Source: Hoeflea sp. (GTDB lineage: Bacteria > Pseudomonadota > Alphaproteobacteria > Rhizobiales > Rhizobiaceae). Taken from it: a stretch of DNA of 64,000 bases. Location: the NCBI RefSeq assembly GCF_014359905.1, contig NZ_JACIYP010000004.1, positions 51,166 to 115,165 of the forward strand, read 5' to 3'. The notes below the pieces were generated by a model that had not been told where the DNA came from, did not search any database, and was given only the letters and a program-made list of their open reading frames with translations. Each line of letters opens with the position of its first letter. The stretch's first letter is position 1. Shown here piece by piece: positions 1-9,836 of the stretch. Both the position numbers and the translations under genes were made by a program.

Positions 1-242
1 GACACGTCACGGTCCCGTCGCGGACAGGCCACAGGCATGTCGCGCGATCTCCCGGCGGCCTGGACAAACCGTCTGCGCGGCTGTTTCGCCGGCCAATGTT
101 CAGATGGTATTAACCCGGCGCTGCCACCATGGCGCGATGGGGAAGGACACCCGCCCGGCGCGAGCTGTGGCGGGCCTGCATGATGCACCCTGCCTTCGCG
201 GCTTGCCCGCATGTTGCCCGGCCATCACGCAGGAACCGCTCC

Positions 243-2774
243 ATGAACATCGACAGGCTGCTCGCTCGTTTCTCCATCCAGACCAAGGTCGTGGTTCTGG
301 TGATGCCGCTGGTATTGGGCATGGCCGGCCTCGCCGCCATCAACCTCTACACCGGCTCGCTGCTGGGCGGACGTCTGACCGGCACCAGCGCCAGCATCGA
401 ATCGCTGAGCGGGTTCAAGGAAGCCTATGCCGGCATGACCAATTTCCTGCATGATCAGAACGAGGACAAGCGCGCGGCGGTCATGCAGAGCCTGGACGAC
501 CAGCTCGCCCGCATGGACAATGTTCTCAAGCTCGCCGAAAATCCCGAGGAATCCGAGGCCATCCGTCGCTCCACCGAGCTCGCCGCCGAACTGCGCGGCG
601 ATGTCGACGCGCTCTGGGCGCTCCATGGCGAGGTTCTGGCCATCCGCGGCGCCTTCGGCGAGACCTTCGCCGAAATCGAGGCGGTGCGGAGCCGGCTAAA
701 CGGCCAGATCGAGACCGTCGGCGAGGCCCTGGCGGCCTCGGAAAACGAAACCAAGATGAAGCTGCGCGTTGCCGACCAGCTCACCAGCGGCGCGCTGAGA
801 GTGGTCGAGATCTCCGGCGCCATCTCGGCTGCCACGACCCCGGAAGAGGCGTTCAAGGCGGCGAGCGATCTCAAGCGCACCATCTCCACCATGAGCCGTG
901 AGCTGCCCAAGGCGATCCCCGACACCAAGCCGGCGGTCAAGAGCATGATCGTCGACAACATGGGCGGCCTGCTTGCCTCTCTCGACAAGGGCGCAACCGG
1001 CCAGACGGGCATGATCGAACTGCAGAAATTCGCCAATGCGCTGCGCCCCGCCGGCATCATGCTGCAGGGCCTCGCCTCCCAGGTCGCCCGCGAGGCCACC
1101 GACACCTTCGGCAGGCTCGACGCATCCATTCTCGAGGGCCAGCAGATCGTCACCGACAGCCGCGATTTCCTCGCCCATCTCGCAGCCCTTGAGCTGGCGC
1201 TGGTCAATTTCGTCGCCATCCCCGACCAGGGCAGTGCGGAACAGGTGGCGGCCAGGCTCAGCGCGGTCGACAAGAGCATCGAGCTGATCGCCTTCTCTAA
1301 TGGCGGCCAGACCGTCATGGACACGATCGGCTCGGCCTGGAGCGCCAAATCCGTCTCCATCCCGGCCTTGATGGCCGACCTTGTGGCCAGGAAGGAAGCC
1401 GAAGCCGCCCTGTTCGAACAGGCGCAGATGCGCATCGACCAGGCCTGGAACAGTATTCTCGATTTCGCCGGCAGCCAGCAGAGCGGCGCTGAAACCGTCA
1501 AGGACCGGGCGAGCTCCATCACCCTGTCGGCGGCGCTGGGCATCGGCGCCTTCGGTCTTGCCGCGGCTTTCCTGCTGATATCGGCGCTCAAGGGACCGAT
1601 CCGCCGTCTCGTCGCCGCCATGCGCGATCTGGCCTCGGGCGATCTCGAGGTTGCCGTTACCGACAGCGGCCGCGCCGACGAGATCGGCGAAATGGCCCGC
1701 GCGCTCGATGTCTTCAAGCTGAGCGCCATCGACAAGATCCGGGTCGAGGACGAGATCAGCCGCGACCGCCAGTCTGCGGCTGAGGCGCGCCAGCTCTCCG
1801 ATACCGAGAAGGCCGAGGCCGACGCGCAACTGGCCTTCGCCGTGCAGGCGCTGGGCGCGGGATTGCGCAATCTCTCGCAGGGTGACCTCGTCTCCACCAT
1901 CGAAACCCCGTTTACCGGCGAACTCGACAGCCTGCGCCTCGATTTCAACGAGTCCATCGGCCGCATGCGCGACGCCATGGAGCACATCCGCGACAATGCC
2001 CGCTCGATCAGTGACAATTCCGGCCAGCTTCGCTCGGCCGCCGATGATCTGGCACGCCGCACCGAACAGCAGGCAGCCTCGCTCGAGGAAACCGCCGCCG
2101 CCGTCGAGGAGATCTCGGCCACCGTCCGCACCGCTTCCGGCCGGGCATCCGAAACCGACAGTCTCGCCAGCCACACCGCCAGCGACGCCCGCGCCTCGGG
2201 CGAAGTGGTCTCCCGCGCCGTCGACGCCATGAGCCGCATCGAGGACGCCTCGGCCAAGATCACGCGGATCATCGGCGTCATCGACGAGATCGCCTTCCAG
2301 ACCAACCTGCTGGCCTTGAACGCCGGCGTCGAGGCGGCCCGCGCGGGCGAGGCCGGCCGCGGCTTCGCCGTCGTCGCCCAGGAAGTCCGCGAACTGGCGG
2401 GCCGCTCGGCCACTGCCGCCAAGGAGATCAAGCAGCTGATTGCCGCCTCCGGCGAGGAAGTCCGTTCCGGCGTCAGCCTCGTGGCCGAGACCGGCGACGC
2501 CATCACCCGCATCATCGCCCGCATCGAGGAAATCTCCGAGCATGTCGCCGCCATGGCCACCGCCAGCCGCGAACAGGCCACGGGCCTTGGCGAGGTCAAC
2601 ACGGCGGTCGGCCAGATGGACCAGATGACCCAGCAGAACGCCGCCATGGTCGAACAGACCAACGCCTCGAGCCACACGCTCGCCCAGGAAGCCGCCCAGC
2701 TCACGGCGCTGGTCGCGAATTTCCGCCTGGATGCGGCGGACGCCCGGCGGGCGGAGACGGCACGGGCTGCGTAA
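243..2774 (+). CDS. Methyl-accepting chemotaxis protein
   Basis: A transmembrane chemoreceptor that relays ligand occupancy to the CheA/CheW array at the inner membrane. From this start the protein is 843 residues. A first membrane segment lies at about residues 15-38, followed by a long (about 380-residue) helical periplasmic region, a second membrane segment at about 423-450, a HAMP domain directly after it, and a second HAMP-like stretch near 545-595. The C-terminal signalling hairpin has the tip [12 protein letters not shown] near residue 681. No CheR-tethering pentapeptide is visible at the C terminus. An in-frame ATG at 129 would add 38 residues that look non-coding. ATG 243 has AGGA at 231-234 and begins [15 protein letters not shown], typical for the family. 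The ligand cannot be told from sequence. No chemotaxis genes adjoin it, and a strong terminator follows. Confidence 0.95.
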   Translation: MNIDRLLARFSIQTKVVVLVMPLVLGMAGLAAINLYTGSLLGGRLTGTSASIESLSGFKEAYAGMTNFLHDQNEDKRAAVMQSLDDQLARMDNVLKLAENPEESEAIRRSTELAAELRGDVDALWALHGEVLAIRGAFGETFAEIEAVRSRLNGQIETVGEALAASENETKMKLRVADQLTSGALRVVEISGAISAATTPEEAFKAASDLKRTISTMSRELPKAIPDTKPAVKSMIVDNMGGLLASLDKGATGQTGMIELQKFANALRPAGIMLQGLASQVAREATDTFGRLDASILEGQQIVTDSRDFLAHLAALELALVNFVAIPDQGSAEQVAARLSAVDKSIELIAFSNGGQTVMDTIGSAWSAKSVSIPALMADLVARKEAEAALFEQAQMRIDQAWNSILDFAGSQQSGAETVKDRASSITLSAALGIGAFGLAAAFLLISALKGPIRRLVAAMRDLASGDLEVAVTDSGRADEIGEMARALDVFKLSAIDKIRVEDEISRDRQSAAEARQLSDTEKAEADAQLAFAVQALGAGLRNLSQGDLVSTIETPFTGELDSLRLDFNESIGRMRDAMEHIRDNARSISDNSGQLRSAADDLARRTEQQAASLEETAAAVEEISATVRTASGRASETDSLASHTASDARASGEVVSRAVDAMSRIEDASAKITRIIGVIDEIAFQTNLLALNAGVEAARAGEAGRGFAVVAQEVRELAGRSATAAKEIKQLIAASGEEVRSGVSLVAETGDAITRIIARIEEISEHVAAMATASREQATGLGEVNTAVGQMDQMTQQNAAMVEQTNASSHTLAQEAAQLTALVANFRLDAADARRAETARAA

Positions 2775-2813
2775 GCCCGCGCGGCTCCTCCCACTACCCT
2801 TGTGGGAGAGAAA

Positions 2814-2859
2814 GAAAAATCATGATCTTAGCGCGATAGCGCTAAGTCATGGATTTTTC
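2814..2859 (+). terminator. Rho-independent terminator after the chemoreceptor gene
   Basis: A long near-perfect hairpin. The left arm (2814-2834) runs GAAAAATC...CTTAGCGC, the loop is GATA (2835-2838), and the right arm (2839-2859) ends GGATTTTTC. Two single-base bulges interrupt about 19 pairs. A five-T run ends the right arm, and the A-run in the left arm would also make it work for transcripts on the other strand. A smaller hairpin, CTCCCAC/GTGGGAG (2788-2794 and 2802-2808), lies just upstream. Confidence 0.8.
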
Positions 2860-2940
2860 AGGTGAGGGGGCAGGGCCGCGAATCCAATCCGCCCCACGCG
2901 CACCCCCACCATCATCCCGCCCCACGCACCCCCCACCCTC

Positions 2941-2985
2941 GTCATCCCAGGCCCCCGAGCCTGGGATCCATTCCGTGATCTCTCC
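2941..2985. repeat. Intergenic repeat, copy 1 (45 bp)
   Basis: 45 bases from GTCATCCCAGGCCC to GTGATCTCTCC recur without a mismatch at 4000-4044. Similarity continues weakly to a shared CGATGGATCA about 15-20 bases further on. Each copy contains the internal inverted pair CCCAGGC...GCCTGGG. No coding frame runs through it. Such palindromic units are common between genes in rhizobial genomes; membership of a named family was not checked. Confidence 0.85.
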
Positions 2986-3022
2986 GGACCCAGTGAACGG
3001 CGATGGATCACGGAATGGATCC
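2964..3022. repeat. Inverted repeat inside repeat copy 1
   Basis: GGATCCATTCCGTGATC at 2964-2980 is the exact reverse complement of GATCACGGAATGGATCC at 3006-3022, with a 25-base loop. The second copy at 4000-4044 keeps the left arm but not the complete right arm, so copy 2 is a partial unit. Confidence 0.85.
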
Positions 3023-3999
3023 TCGGCTCGGAGGCCGAGGAAAACGAAAGCGCGGGAGCCAGCCCCATGGCCCGCAATACGGGAAAGCGACTTCCCGCTC
3101 GCCGACGCTCGCCCGCTGGATGCAGCATTCAGATCCGGCATGACGGACCGATGCCTTCGGACATGGTGCAGCAACCGGGGACAAATTTCTCGACCCGTCC
3201 CAATCATCCCAACACCTTAGCAAAAAATCCCCCCGATATTTCCCCCACCATCCGCCCCCCTGCCATACTCATCGCACTCCTGCCGCCGGATGGTCCGCGA
3301 ACGTGGCGGACCGGGCGGGAGGAAGCGCTCTCCGGGATTGGCCGAAACGTGCGGCCAGGACCGGGGGGAGGCAGCGGCCAGCGTGGCTCCGTCGGCGGGC
3401 TTGTTCACCTTCACGGGTGGGCGGGTCAAGCCGGCCACCGGGACGACCTCGCAATCCGCAGCCGCCCGATGCAGGTCGCGGTCTACGGGAAACCTGTGAC
3501 CGAGACCGTCATGCATCATGCTGCGCGCATCCAGCCGGATGCGGGGTGCGGCAGGGCGGAGGGGCGGGTTGGACAGCGGACCGGGCCTGTGGCGGAAGCG
3601 AACCCCTTCGCCGGGGCTGGCTTTCGTGCCGGAAACCGCGCTTACACGCTTTGCGTCGCGGCCCTACGTCCAGGGCCTCGGCCCGGGGTAACCCGGACAA
3701 GCCGCGTCGGGTCAACACCCTCGGGTGAAAACCCTCAAGCGGGGCAGCAAGGCGGGACGCTGCCTGTCGGGCGGGGACGCCGTCCGGCGAGCTTCGGGTC
3801 CGCGCGGGTGCGCGCCACCTCCTGTGCATGCCGCCTCACACCCGGCATGCACACCCTATCCCATTCTGAGGCGACGCCCCGCGCGGCCCTCCGGACCTAG
3901 ATTTCCTCCCACACCCCGGCGGGTTTCCCGCGCGGGAAGGCTTGCTGTTGCTTAATGTAAGCTAAGGCTAACCTAAAGGGCTCTACTCTCCCCACCGTC
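3023..3999. other. Gene-free GC-rich gap with many small hairpins
   Basis: I see no convincing gene on either strand. Open frames exist, but their translations are Arg/Pro/Gly-rich with no recognisable domain, as expected of GC-rich non-coding DNA. The stretch 3300-3870 is dense in short stems, including a perfect ten-pair hairpin (GTGCATGCCG at 3824-3833, CGGCATGCAC at 3843-3852) and CACCCTCGGGTG near 3716. It lacks the conserved cores of RNase P RNA and tmRNA. It could be a degenerate element or an unrecognised structured RNA. Confidence 0.4.
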
Positions 4000-4044
4000 G
4001 TCATCCCAGGCCCCCGAGCCTGGGATCCATTCCGTGATCTCTCC
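4000..4044. repeat. Intergenic repeat, copy 2 (45 bp)
   Basis: Identical over 45 bases to 2941-2985. It lies about 175 bases upstream of the GFA-domain gene. The right half of the long inverted repeat seen in copy 1 is degraded here; only CGATGGATCA remains. Confidence 0.85.
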
Positions 4045-4219
4045 TGACCGGAGCGAATGGCGATGGATCAAGGGGGAGGGAGGCGCCCCCCCAAAGCTTA
4101 CTGTTCCTCCCGTCTCCAGCCACGACAACTGCCACGGCAGGCGGTGGATGCGGAGGCAATTGCGCCGCTTCCGCCGCCGGGTGTAATCCTGCAGGCTCCG
4201 AACGAAGAAGGAGACCACC

Positions 4220-4612
4220 ATGGACACCATCACCGGCGGTTGCCGCTGCGGCAGGCTTCGCGTCGCCGCTGCCGGCGCGCCCTGCCGGGTCGGCATCTGT
4301 CATTGCCTCGATTGCCGCAAGCATCACGGCGCGCTGTTTCACGCCTCGGCGATCTTCCCGGAGGCCGCGATCACGGTAACGGGCGCGGCGTGCGACCTCG
4401 ACGGGCGGTTCTTCTGCCCCGCCTGCGGCTCGCCCGTCTTTGGCCGTTCGGGCGACGAGGTCGAGGTCAATCTCGGCGCGCTCGATGCCACCGACCGCTT
4501 CACCCCCACCTATGAGCTCTGGACCATCAGGCGCGAATCCTGGCTGCCGCCCTTCCCGGGAATGCGGCAATACGCCCGCAACCGCGACGCGCCCGGCCGC
4601 ACCGAGCCGTAG
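4220..4612 (+). CDS. GFA-family (CENP-V/GFA domain) zinc protein
   Basis: A 130-residue single-domain protein of the glutathione-dependent formaldehyde-activating (GFA) fold. The zinc ligands are clear: CRC at Cys8/Cys10, the CHCLDC motif at Cys27/Cys29/Cys32, and CPAC at Cys66/Cys69. Family length is typically 115-150 residues, so it is complete. AGGAG at 4209-4213 supports ATG 4220. Most relatives are annotated only as GFA proteins and only a few act on S-hydroxymethyl-glutathione; no formaldehyde genes adjoin this one, so the substrate is unknown. It stands alone between a repeat and a transporter gene. Confidence 0.9.
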   Translation: MDTITGGCRCGRLRVAAAGAPCRVGICHCLDCRKHHGALFHASAIFPEAAITVTGAACDLDGRFFCPACGSPVFGRSGDEVEVNLGALDATDRFTPTYELWTIRRESWLPPFPGMRQYARNRDAPGRTEP

Positions 4613-5012
4613 CATCCGCGCAACAGCGGCGGAGGAAAAGCCCATCCGCGATGCGGGTTTTGCTGGGCGGCAACGCCAATGCGGCGTAAAGGAAGCAGTC
4701 CATACCCGTTTAGGGAGCAGGTCCCATGAACAGTTTTCCCCTTGTCCGCTAGCTTTGGCGGAAATCCGCGGCCGAGCCACGCACGCCTTTAGCGGCGGGC
4801 ACGGCCAGGCCGGTCCGGATCTCCGCAGTCGCTCCGGCAAAATTTGAAGCAGCCCCGGTCCGGCGCTTGCCGTCCCGAACCGGCCATTCGGCCGGCGGGC
4901 AGGCGCCCTCCCGGCTGCTGCCGATTTCCGTCAGCGAAGTCCCCTATTGCCCGGACGGCGAATCCCGGCCTGTCCCGGGTGCCGTCCTCCCGATGTTTCA
5001 TGAGGTTGCACA
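4613..5012. other. 400-bp gap upstream of the Bcr/CflA gene
   Basis: No gene of normal size is visible. A nine-codon frame, ATG at 4726 to TAG at 4752, has AGGGAG upstream and could be a leader peptide, but chance is as likely. The longer frames crossing this stretch read as non-coding. The promoter of the downstream efflux gene should lie here; no clear -35/-10 pair stands out. Confidence 0.35.
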
Positions 5013-6212
5013 ATGTCTCCCTTCCTTCGTTCCGCCGTGGTGCTCGGCCTGCTGTGCGCCACCGGCCCGCTCGCCATCGACATGTATCTGCCCGCTTTGC
5101 CGCGCATCGCCGAGAGCCTCGGCGGCACCATGGCCGGCGCGCAGCTCACCATCTCCGCCTATTTCATCGCCTATGGCCTGGCGCAGATGGCCTATGGCCC
5201 GATGGCCGACATGGTCGGCCGCAAGCCGCCGCTGATCGCCGGGCTCGCCCTGTTTCTCGCGGGCTCCATCGGCTGCGCGCTGGCGCCCGACATGAACTGG
5301 CTGATCGCCGCGCGCATCCTCCAGGCCCTTGGCGGGGCTGCGGCCATGGTCATCCCGCGCGCCATCATCCGCGACCTGCACACCGGCGCCCAGGCCACAC
5401 GGCTGATGGCGCTGGTGATGCTGATCGTCTCGGTCTCGCCGATGCTCGCGCCGCTGGCGGGCTCGGCAATCATAGCGCTTGCCGGCTGGCGCGCGATCTT
5501 CGCGGTCCTCGCCATCGCCGCCGCGCTGTCGATTGCGGTCACGCTGCTGCTGCAGCCCGAAACCCTGCAGCCCGAGCACCGCGTCCCGGTGCGGCTGTCG
5601 GCGCTGTCGCGCGGCGTGCGGACGCTCGTCACCGATCCGGTGTTCATGGGGCTCACCTTCGTTGGCGGCTTCGGCATGGCGAGCTTCTTCGTCTTTTTGG
5701 CCTCGGCCTCCTTCGTCTACACCGGCCATTACGGGCTGACGCCCACGGGCTTCAGCCTGGCCTTCGCCATCAATGCGGCGGGGTTCTTTGCGGCCTCGCA
5801 GCTGGCGGCGGGGCTCGGCGAAAAATACGGAGCCGAGCGTGTCGTCACATGGGCGGTCACGGGTTTCCTCCTCACCACGGTCGTGCTGCTGGTGCTGGTC
5901 TCGTCGGGCGTCGATTCCTTCGCCCTGCTGGTCGCCATGCTGATCTGCGCCAATGCCTGTCTCGGCCTCGTCATTCCCACCGTCATGGTGATGGCGCTCG
6001 ATGATCACGGCGATATCGCGGGCCTCGCCTCGTCGCTCGGCGGCATGCTGCAGATGCTGTGCGGCGGCGTGCTGACCATGCTCGCCGGTCCCTTCTTCGA
6101 CGGCACGCCGCGGCCGATGGTGGGGGCCATCGCGCTCGCAGCCGTGCTGGCGTTCACGGCCATGCGGCTCACCCAGTCGGCCCGCGCCCGGCGCATCGTC
6201 GCGGCTGCCTGA
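5013..6212 (+). CDS. Bcr/CflA family multidrug efflux MFS transporter
   Basis: An inner-membrane proton-coupled drug exporter of the 12-TM DHA1 class; 399 residues, the normal length. The N terminus carries the Bcr/CflA signature DMYLPALP in TM1, followed by the loop 2-3 motif with GRKPP, and RAIIRDL after TM4. The charged loop between TM6 and TM7 sits near residues 190-205. ATG 5013 is preceded by TGAGGT (5001-5006). The substrate (for bicyclomycin-type relatives: bicyclomycin, sulfonamides, chloramphenicol) cannot be predicted. It is monocistronic; the gene downstream is on the other strand and ends in the hairpin at 6226-6253. Confidence 0.92.
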   Translation: MSPFLRSAVVLGLLCATGPLAIDMYLPALPRIAESLGGTMAGAQLTISAYFIAYGLAQMAYGPMADMVGRKPPLIAGLALFLAGSIGCALAPDMNWLIAARILQALGGAAAMVIPRAIIRDLHTGAQATRLMALVMLIVSVSPMLAPLAGSAIIALAGWRAIFAVLAIAAALSIAVTLLLQPETLQPEHRVPVRLSALSRGVRTLVTDPVFMGLTFVGGFGMASFFVFLASASFVYTGHYGLTPTGFSLAFAINAAGFFAASQLAAGLGEKYGAERVVTWAVTGFLLTTVVLLVLVSSGVDSFALLVAMLICANACLGLVIPTVMVMALDDHGDIAGLASSLGGMLQMLCGGVLTMLAGPFFDGTPRPMVGAIALAAVLAFTAMRLTQSARARRIVAAA

Positions 6213-6220
6213 GCCGAAGC

Positions 6221-6253
6221 AAAAACCCCGCCGCGAAGCCAATCGCGGCGGGG
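6221..6253 (-). terminator. Rho-independent terminator of the aceA transcript
   Basis: A perfect 11-pair stem: CCCCGCCGCGA (6226-6236), loop AGCCAA, TCGCGGCGGGG (6243-6253). It is flanked by AAAAA at 6221-6225, which becomes the U-tract when read on the minus strand. It therefore ends transcripts of the aceA unit and may also insulate the convergent efflux gene. Confidence 0.85.
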
Positions 6254-6322
6254 CCGATCTTGCCTGGAGGCAAACCCGGTGTTCCGGGATTCGGGTTCAA
6301 GCAGGGCTCGCAAGCCCGGGCC

Positions 6323-6559
6323 TTACTTGCTCTGCGTCACGATCACCGGGATCAGCAGGTCGCCCCAGTTGCCGTCGCCGCCATGGTGGCGGGCCGAGCG
6401 GACCAACTCCACCGAGACGCCGGCGTCCACGGCCTTCATCACGGAGTGGTTGAGGCGGTGCAGATCATTGGCGAGCATGCGGATCGCGGCCTGCTGGTCT
6501 GCATCCATCGCGGAAGACTGCTCTTCTGCGCGTTCCTTGACACGGGTCTGGGGGGGCAT
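6323..6559 (-). CDS. Small protein of unknown function linked to aceA
   Basis: A 78-residue acidic-to-neutral soluble protein with no signal peptide or membrane segment. Residues about 15-45 are predicted helical (DADQQAAIRMLANDLHRLNH), followed by a Gly/His-rich loop (RHHGGDGNWGD) and a hydrophobic beta-like end. ATG 6559 is chosen because AGAGGAG lies 7-13 bases upstream; a longer frame beginning at 6625 lacks that support. It lies 83 bases downstream of aceA, between aceA and the terminator, so it is probably co-transcribed and may belong to glyoxylate-bypass physiology. I do not recognise the family with certainty. Confidence 0.75.
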   Translation of the reverse strand: MPPQTRVKERAEEQSSAMDADQQAAIRMLANDLHRLNHSVMKAVDAGVSVELVRSARHHGGDGNWGDLLIPVIVTQSK

Positions 6560-6642
6560 GGCATTTCTCCTCTGTCGGGGTTTGTGATCGTGAAGTCCGG
6601 CCCCTCGCCGGCTATGGCGAGGCAAGGGGCCTTTATGGCAGT

Positions 6643-7932
<1,290 letters not shown>

Positions 7933-8012
7933 GGCTTCTCTCCGATCGTCACTTGGTGTCCTGGGGCAAACAACCGGCCTGGAGCCGTCTGTCCGCCTTC
8001 CGTGTGACTGGA

Positions 8013-8172
8013 TTTACAGCGCACCGCACACAAAGCCGAGATAATTCCATAAATACAGCCGATAAATCAGGTCAAGCTGTCTTGCCTTTGACAAAACGCG
8101 GCTGTAAATTTGTCACAACTGTAAAAGTCACCGCGCCCCGGATCGCGACAGAATTCTGTCACAACCTGTAAA
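8013..8172. promoter_or_regulatory. Shared control region of aceA and its regulator, with repeated boxes
   Basis: Two near-identical boxes in the same orientation, TGTCACAACTGTAAA (8111-8125) and TGTCACAACCTGTAAA (8157-8172), start 46 bp apart; the second ends 10 bp before the regulator's ATG. GCTGTAAA also occurs at 8101-8108 and inverted (TTTACAGC) at 8013-8020, with a close variant at 8053-8059. This is the pattern expected of an autoregulating activator/repressor serving two divergent promoters. Binding by the neighbouring regulator is inference. Confidence 0.6.
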
Positions 8173-8182
8173 GATCGATGCA

Positions 8183-9622
8183 ATGGCCGACCAGAAAATC
8201 TTCGCCGGGCCGCGGATCCGCCGCATCCGCAACGCCAAGGGCCTGACCCAGACGGCCATGGCCGAGGCGCTCGGCATCTCGCCCTCCTATCTCAACCTGA
8301 TCGAGCGCAACCAGCGGCCGCTGACGGTGCAGCTGATCCTCAAGCTTTCCGCCGTCTACAAGGTCGATGTCGAGGAGCTGCAGGGGGAGGGCGGCGGCAC
8401 CACGCTGGCAAGCCTCAAGGAGGTCTTTGCCGATCCGCTGCTCGCCGGCGAACTGCCCGGCGACCAGGAGGTGGTCGAGATCGCAGAGGCGGCGCCCAAT
8501 GCGAGTGCAGCCATCCTCAAGCTCTACCGTGCCTATCGCGAGCAGGCCGAGCGGTTGTCAGATCTCTCCGCCATGCTCGCCCGCGAAGGCCACGCCACCA
8601 CCATGTCCGGCGCCAAGCTGCCGATGGACGAGGTCCGCGAGGTTTTGGAATCGAGCCCCAATCACCACCCGGCGCTCGAAGAGGAGGCCGAAGCCTTCCA
8701 CACGCTGCTCAAGCCCGGCGACGACCTGATGGGCGCCCTCAAGGCCTGGCTGAAAGCCGAGCACGGCGTCGTCGTCCGCGCGCTGCCGGTCGCCACCATG
8801 CCCAACTGGCGCCGCCGCTATGACCGCCATTCGCAGCGCCTGTTCCTGTCCGAGCGGCTGTCGCCGTTCGACCAGTTGCGCGAGGTCGCCATGGAAGCCG
8901 CGCTGATCCGCATGAATGTCGCGATTCTCGCAGGCATCAATGCGCTGAAACTCTCAAGCGACGAGGCCCGCCGCATCGCCCGTTTCGAGCTCGCCCGCTA
9001 TGCGGCGCATGCGCTTATGATGCCCTACCAGGCGTTCCATGCCGCGGCCCAGCGCGCCCGCTATGATGTCGATGTGCTGAAATCGCGCTTCGGCGTGTCG
9101 TTCGAACAGGCTGCCAACCGGGTCACGTCGCTGTGCCGGCCCAATATGCAGGGCGTGCCGTTCTTCATGCTCGAGGTCGATGTCGCGGGCCACCGGTTTC
9201 GCCGCGCCGGCGCGCAGGGCTTTCCGCAGCAGCGTTTCGGCGGCAATTGCCCCAAGCTGTCGATCCATGCGGCCTTCTCCCAACCCGCGCAGATCCTGGT
9301 CGAGGCGGTAGAGCTGCCGGGCGGGGCAGAGTTCCTCACCATCTCGCGCACGCTCGAAGGGCCGCAGGGGGCGTTTTCCGAGCGGCCGCGCCGCACCGCC
9401 ATCCTTCTGGGCTGCGACATCGGTTTCCGCGACGAGATCGTCTATGGCGCGGCCCTGCCGATGACCGGCGGCAAGACCTCGCGACCGGTCGCCATCCCCG
9501 TCGGGCCCGCCTGCCGCCTGTGTGAGCGCTCCGGCTGCCTGGCGCGCGCCGAGCCGCCGATCACCCGCCCGCTCGGGCTCGACGAGATGGTGACCGGTCT
9601 TTCGGCCTTCGACTTCCAGTAG
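8183..9622 (+). CDS. RamB-like XRE-family regulator of short-chain acyl metabolism
   Basis: A 479-residue cytoplasmic transcription factor. Residues about 8-62 form an XRE helix-turn-helix (QTAMAEALGISPSYLNLIER). The middle is the DUF955/IrrE-type region, but its metalloprotease HExxH is not present (the corresponding helix reads FELARYAAH), so it is unlikely to be a peptidase. The C-terminal DUF2083 part carries a cysteine cluster, CRLCERSGC, near residue 440-450. Relatives (RamB in actinobacteria, the short-chain fatty acyl regulators of proteobacteria) control aceA or propionate genes in response to acyl-CoA status. The divergent position next to aceA fits that role. Confidence 0.88.
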   Translation: MADQKIFAGPRIRRIRNAKGLTQTAMAEALGISPSYLNLIERNQRPLTVQLILKLSAVYKVDVEELQGEGGGTTLASLKEVFADPLLAGELPGDQEVVEIAEAAPNASAAILKLYRAYREQAERLSDLSAMLAREGHATTMSGAKLPMDEVREVLESSPNHHPALEEEAEAFHTLLKPGDDLMGALKAWLKAEHGVVVRALPVATMPNWRRRYDRHSQRLFLSERLSPFDQLREVAMEAALIRMNVAILAGINALKLSSDEARRIARFELARYAAHALMMPYQAFHAAAQRARYDVDVLKSRFGVSFEQAANRVTSLCRPNMQGVPFFMLEVDVAGHRFRRAGAQGFPQQRFGGNCPKLSIHAAFSQPAQILVEAVELPGGAEFLTISRTLEGPQGAFSERPRRTAILLGCDIGFRDEIVYGAALPMTGGKTSRPVAIPVGPACRLCERSGCLARAEPPITRPLGLDEMVTGLSAFDFQ

Positions 9623-9836
9623 CCACTGCCCGATTTCCGCTGCCCGCCATTGCGGTGCAGCACAAAAGCTGCCGATCACGCAATCGCCTCTTGTGAGTTC
9701 GGCAATTCCTTCATAGGGTTGGAGGTCCGCGAAGCCCGGCATTACCGGAATCTGCGCAGAACCGCATCAAACGGGAACCTGGCGCCAGACCTTCGGCCCG
9801 GTTTGATCGAGGGAACGAAAAACGAGAGGAACAGGA

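Noticed and set aside
455..2794. Long open frame (about 780 codons) antisense to the chemoreceptor gene
   Set aside because: High-GC shadow of a real gene; the sense strand encodes an unmistakable chemoreceptor and the antisense product has no domain.
3067..3900. 277-codon frame in the gap after the chemoreceptor
   Set aside because: Arg/Gly/Pro-rich, no domain, crosses repeat and hairpin sequence, no ribosome site.
4726..4752. Nine-codon leader frame before the Bcr/CflA gene
   Set aside because: A plausible ribosome site but no attenuator structure was found; noted in the gap entry only.
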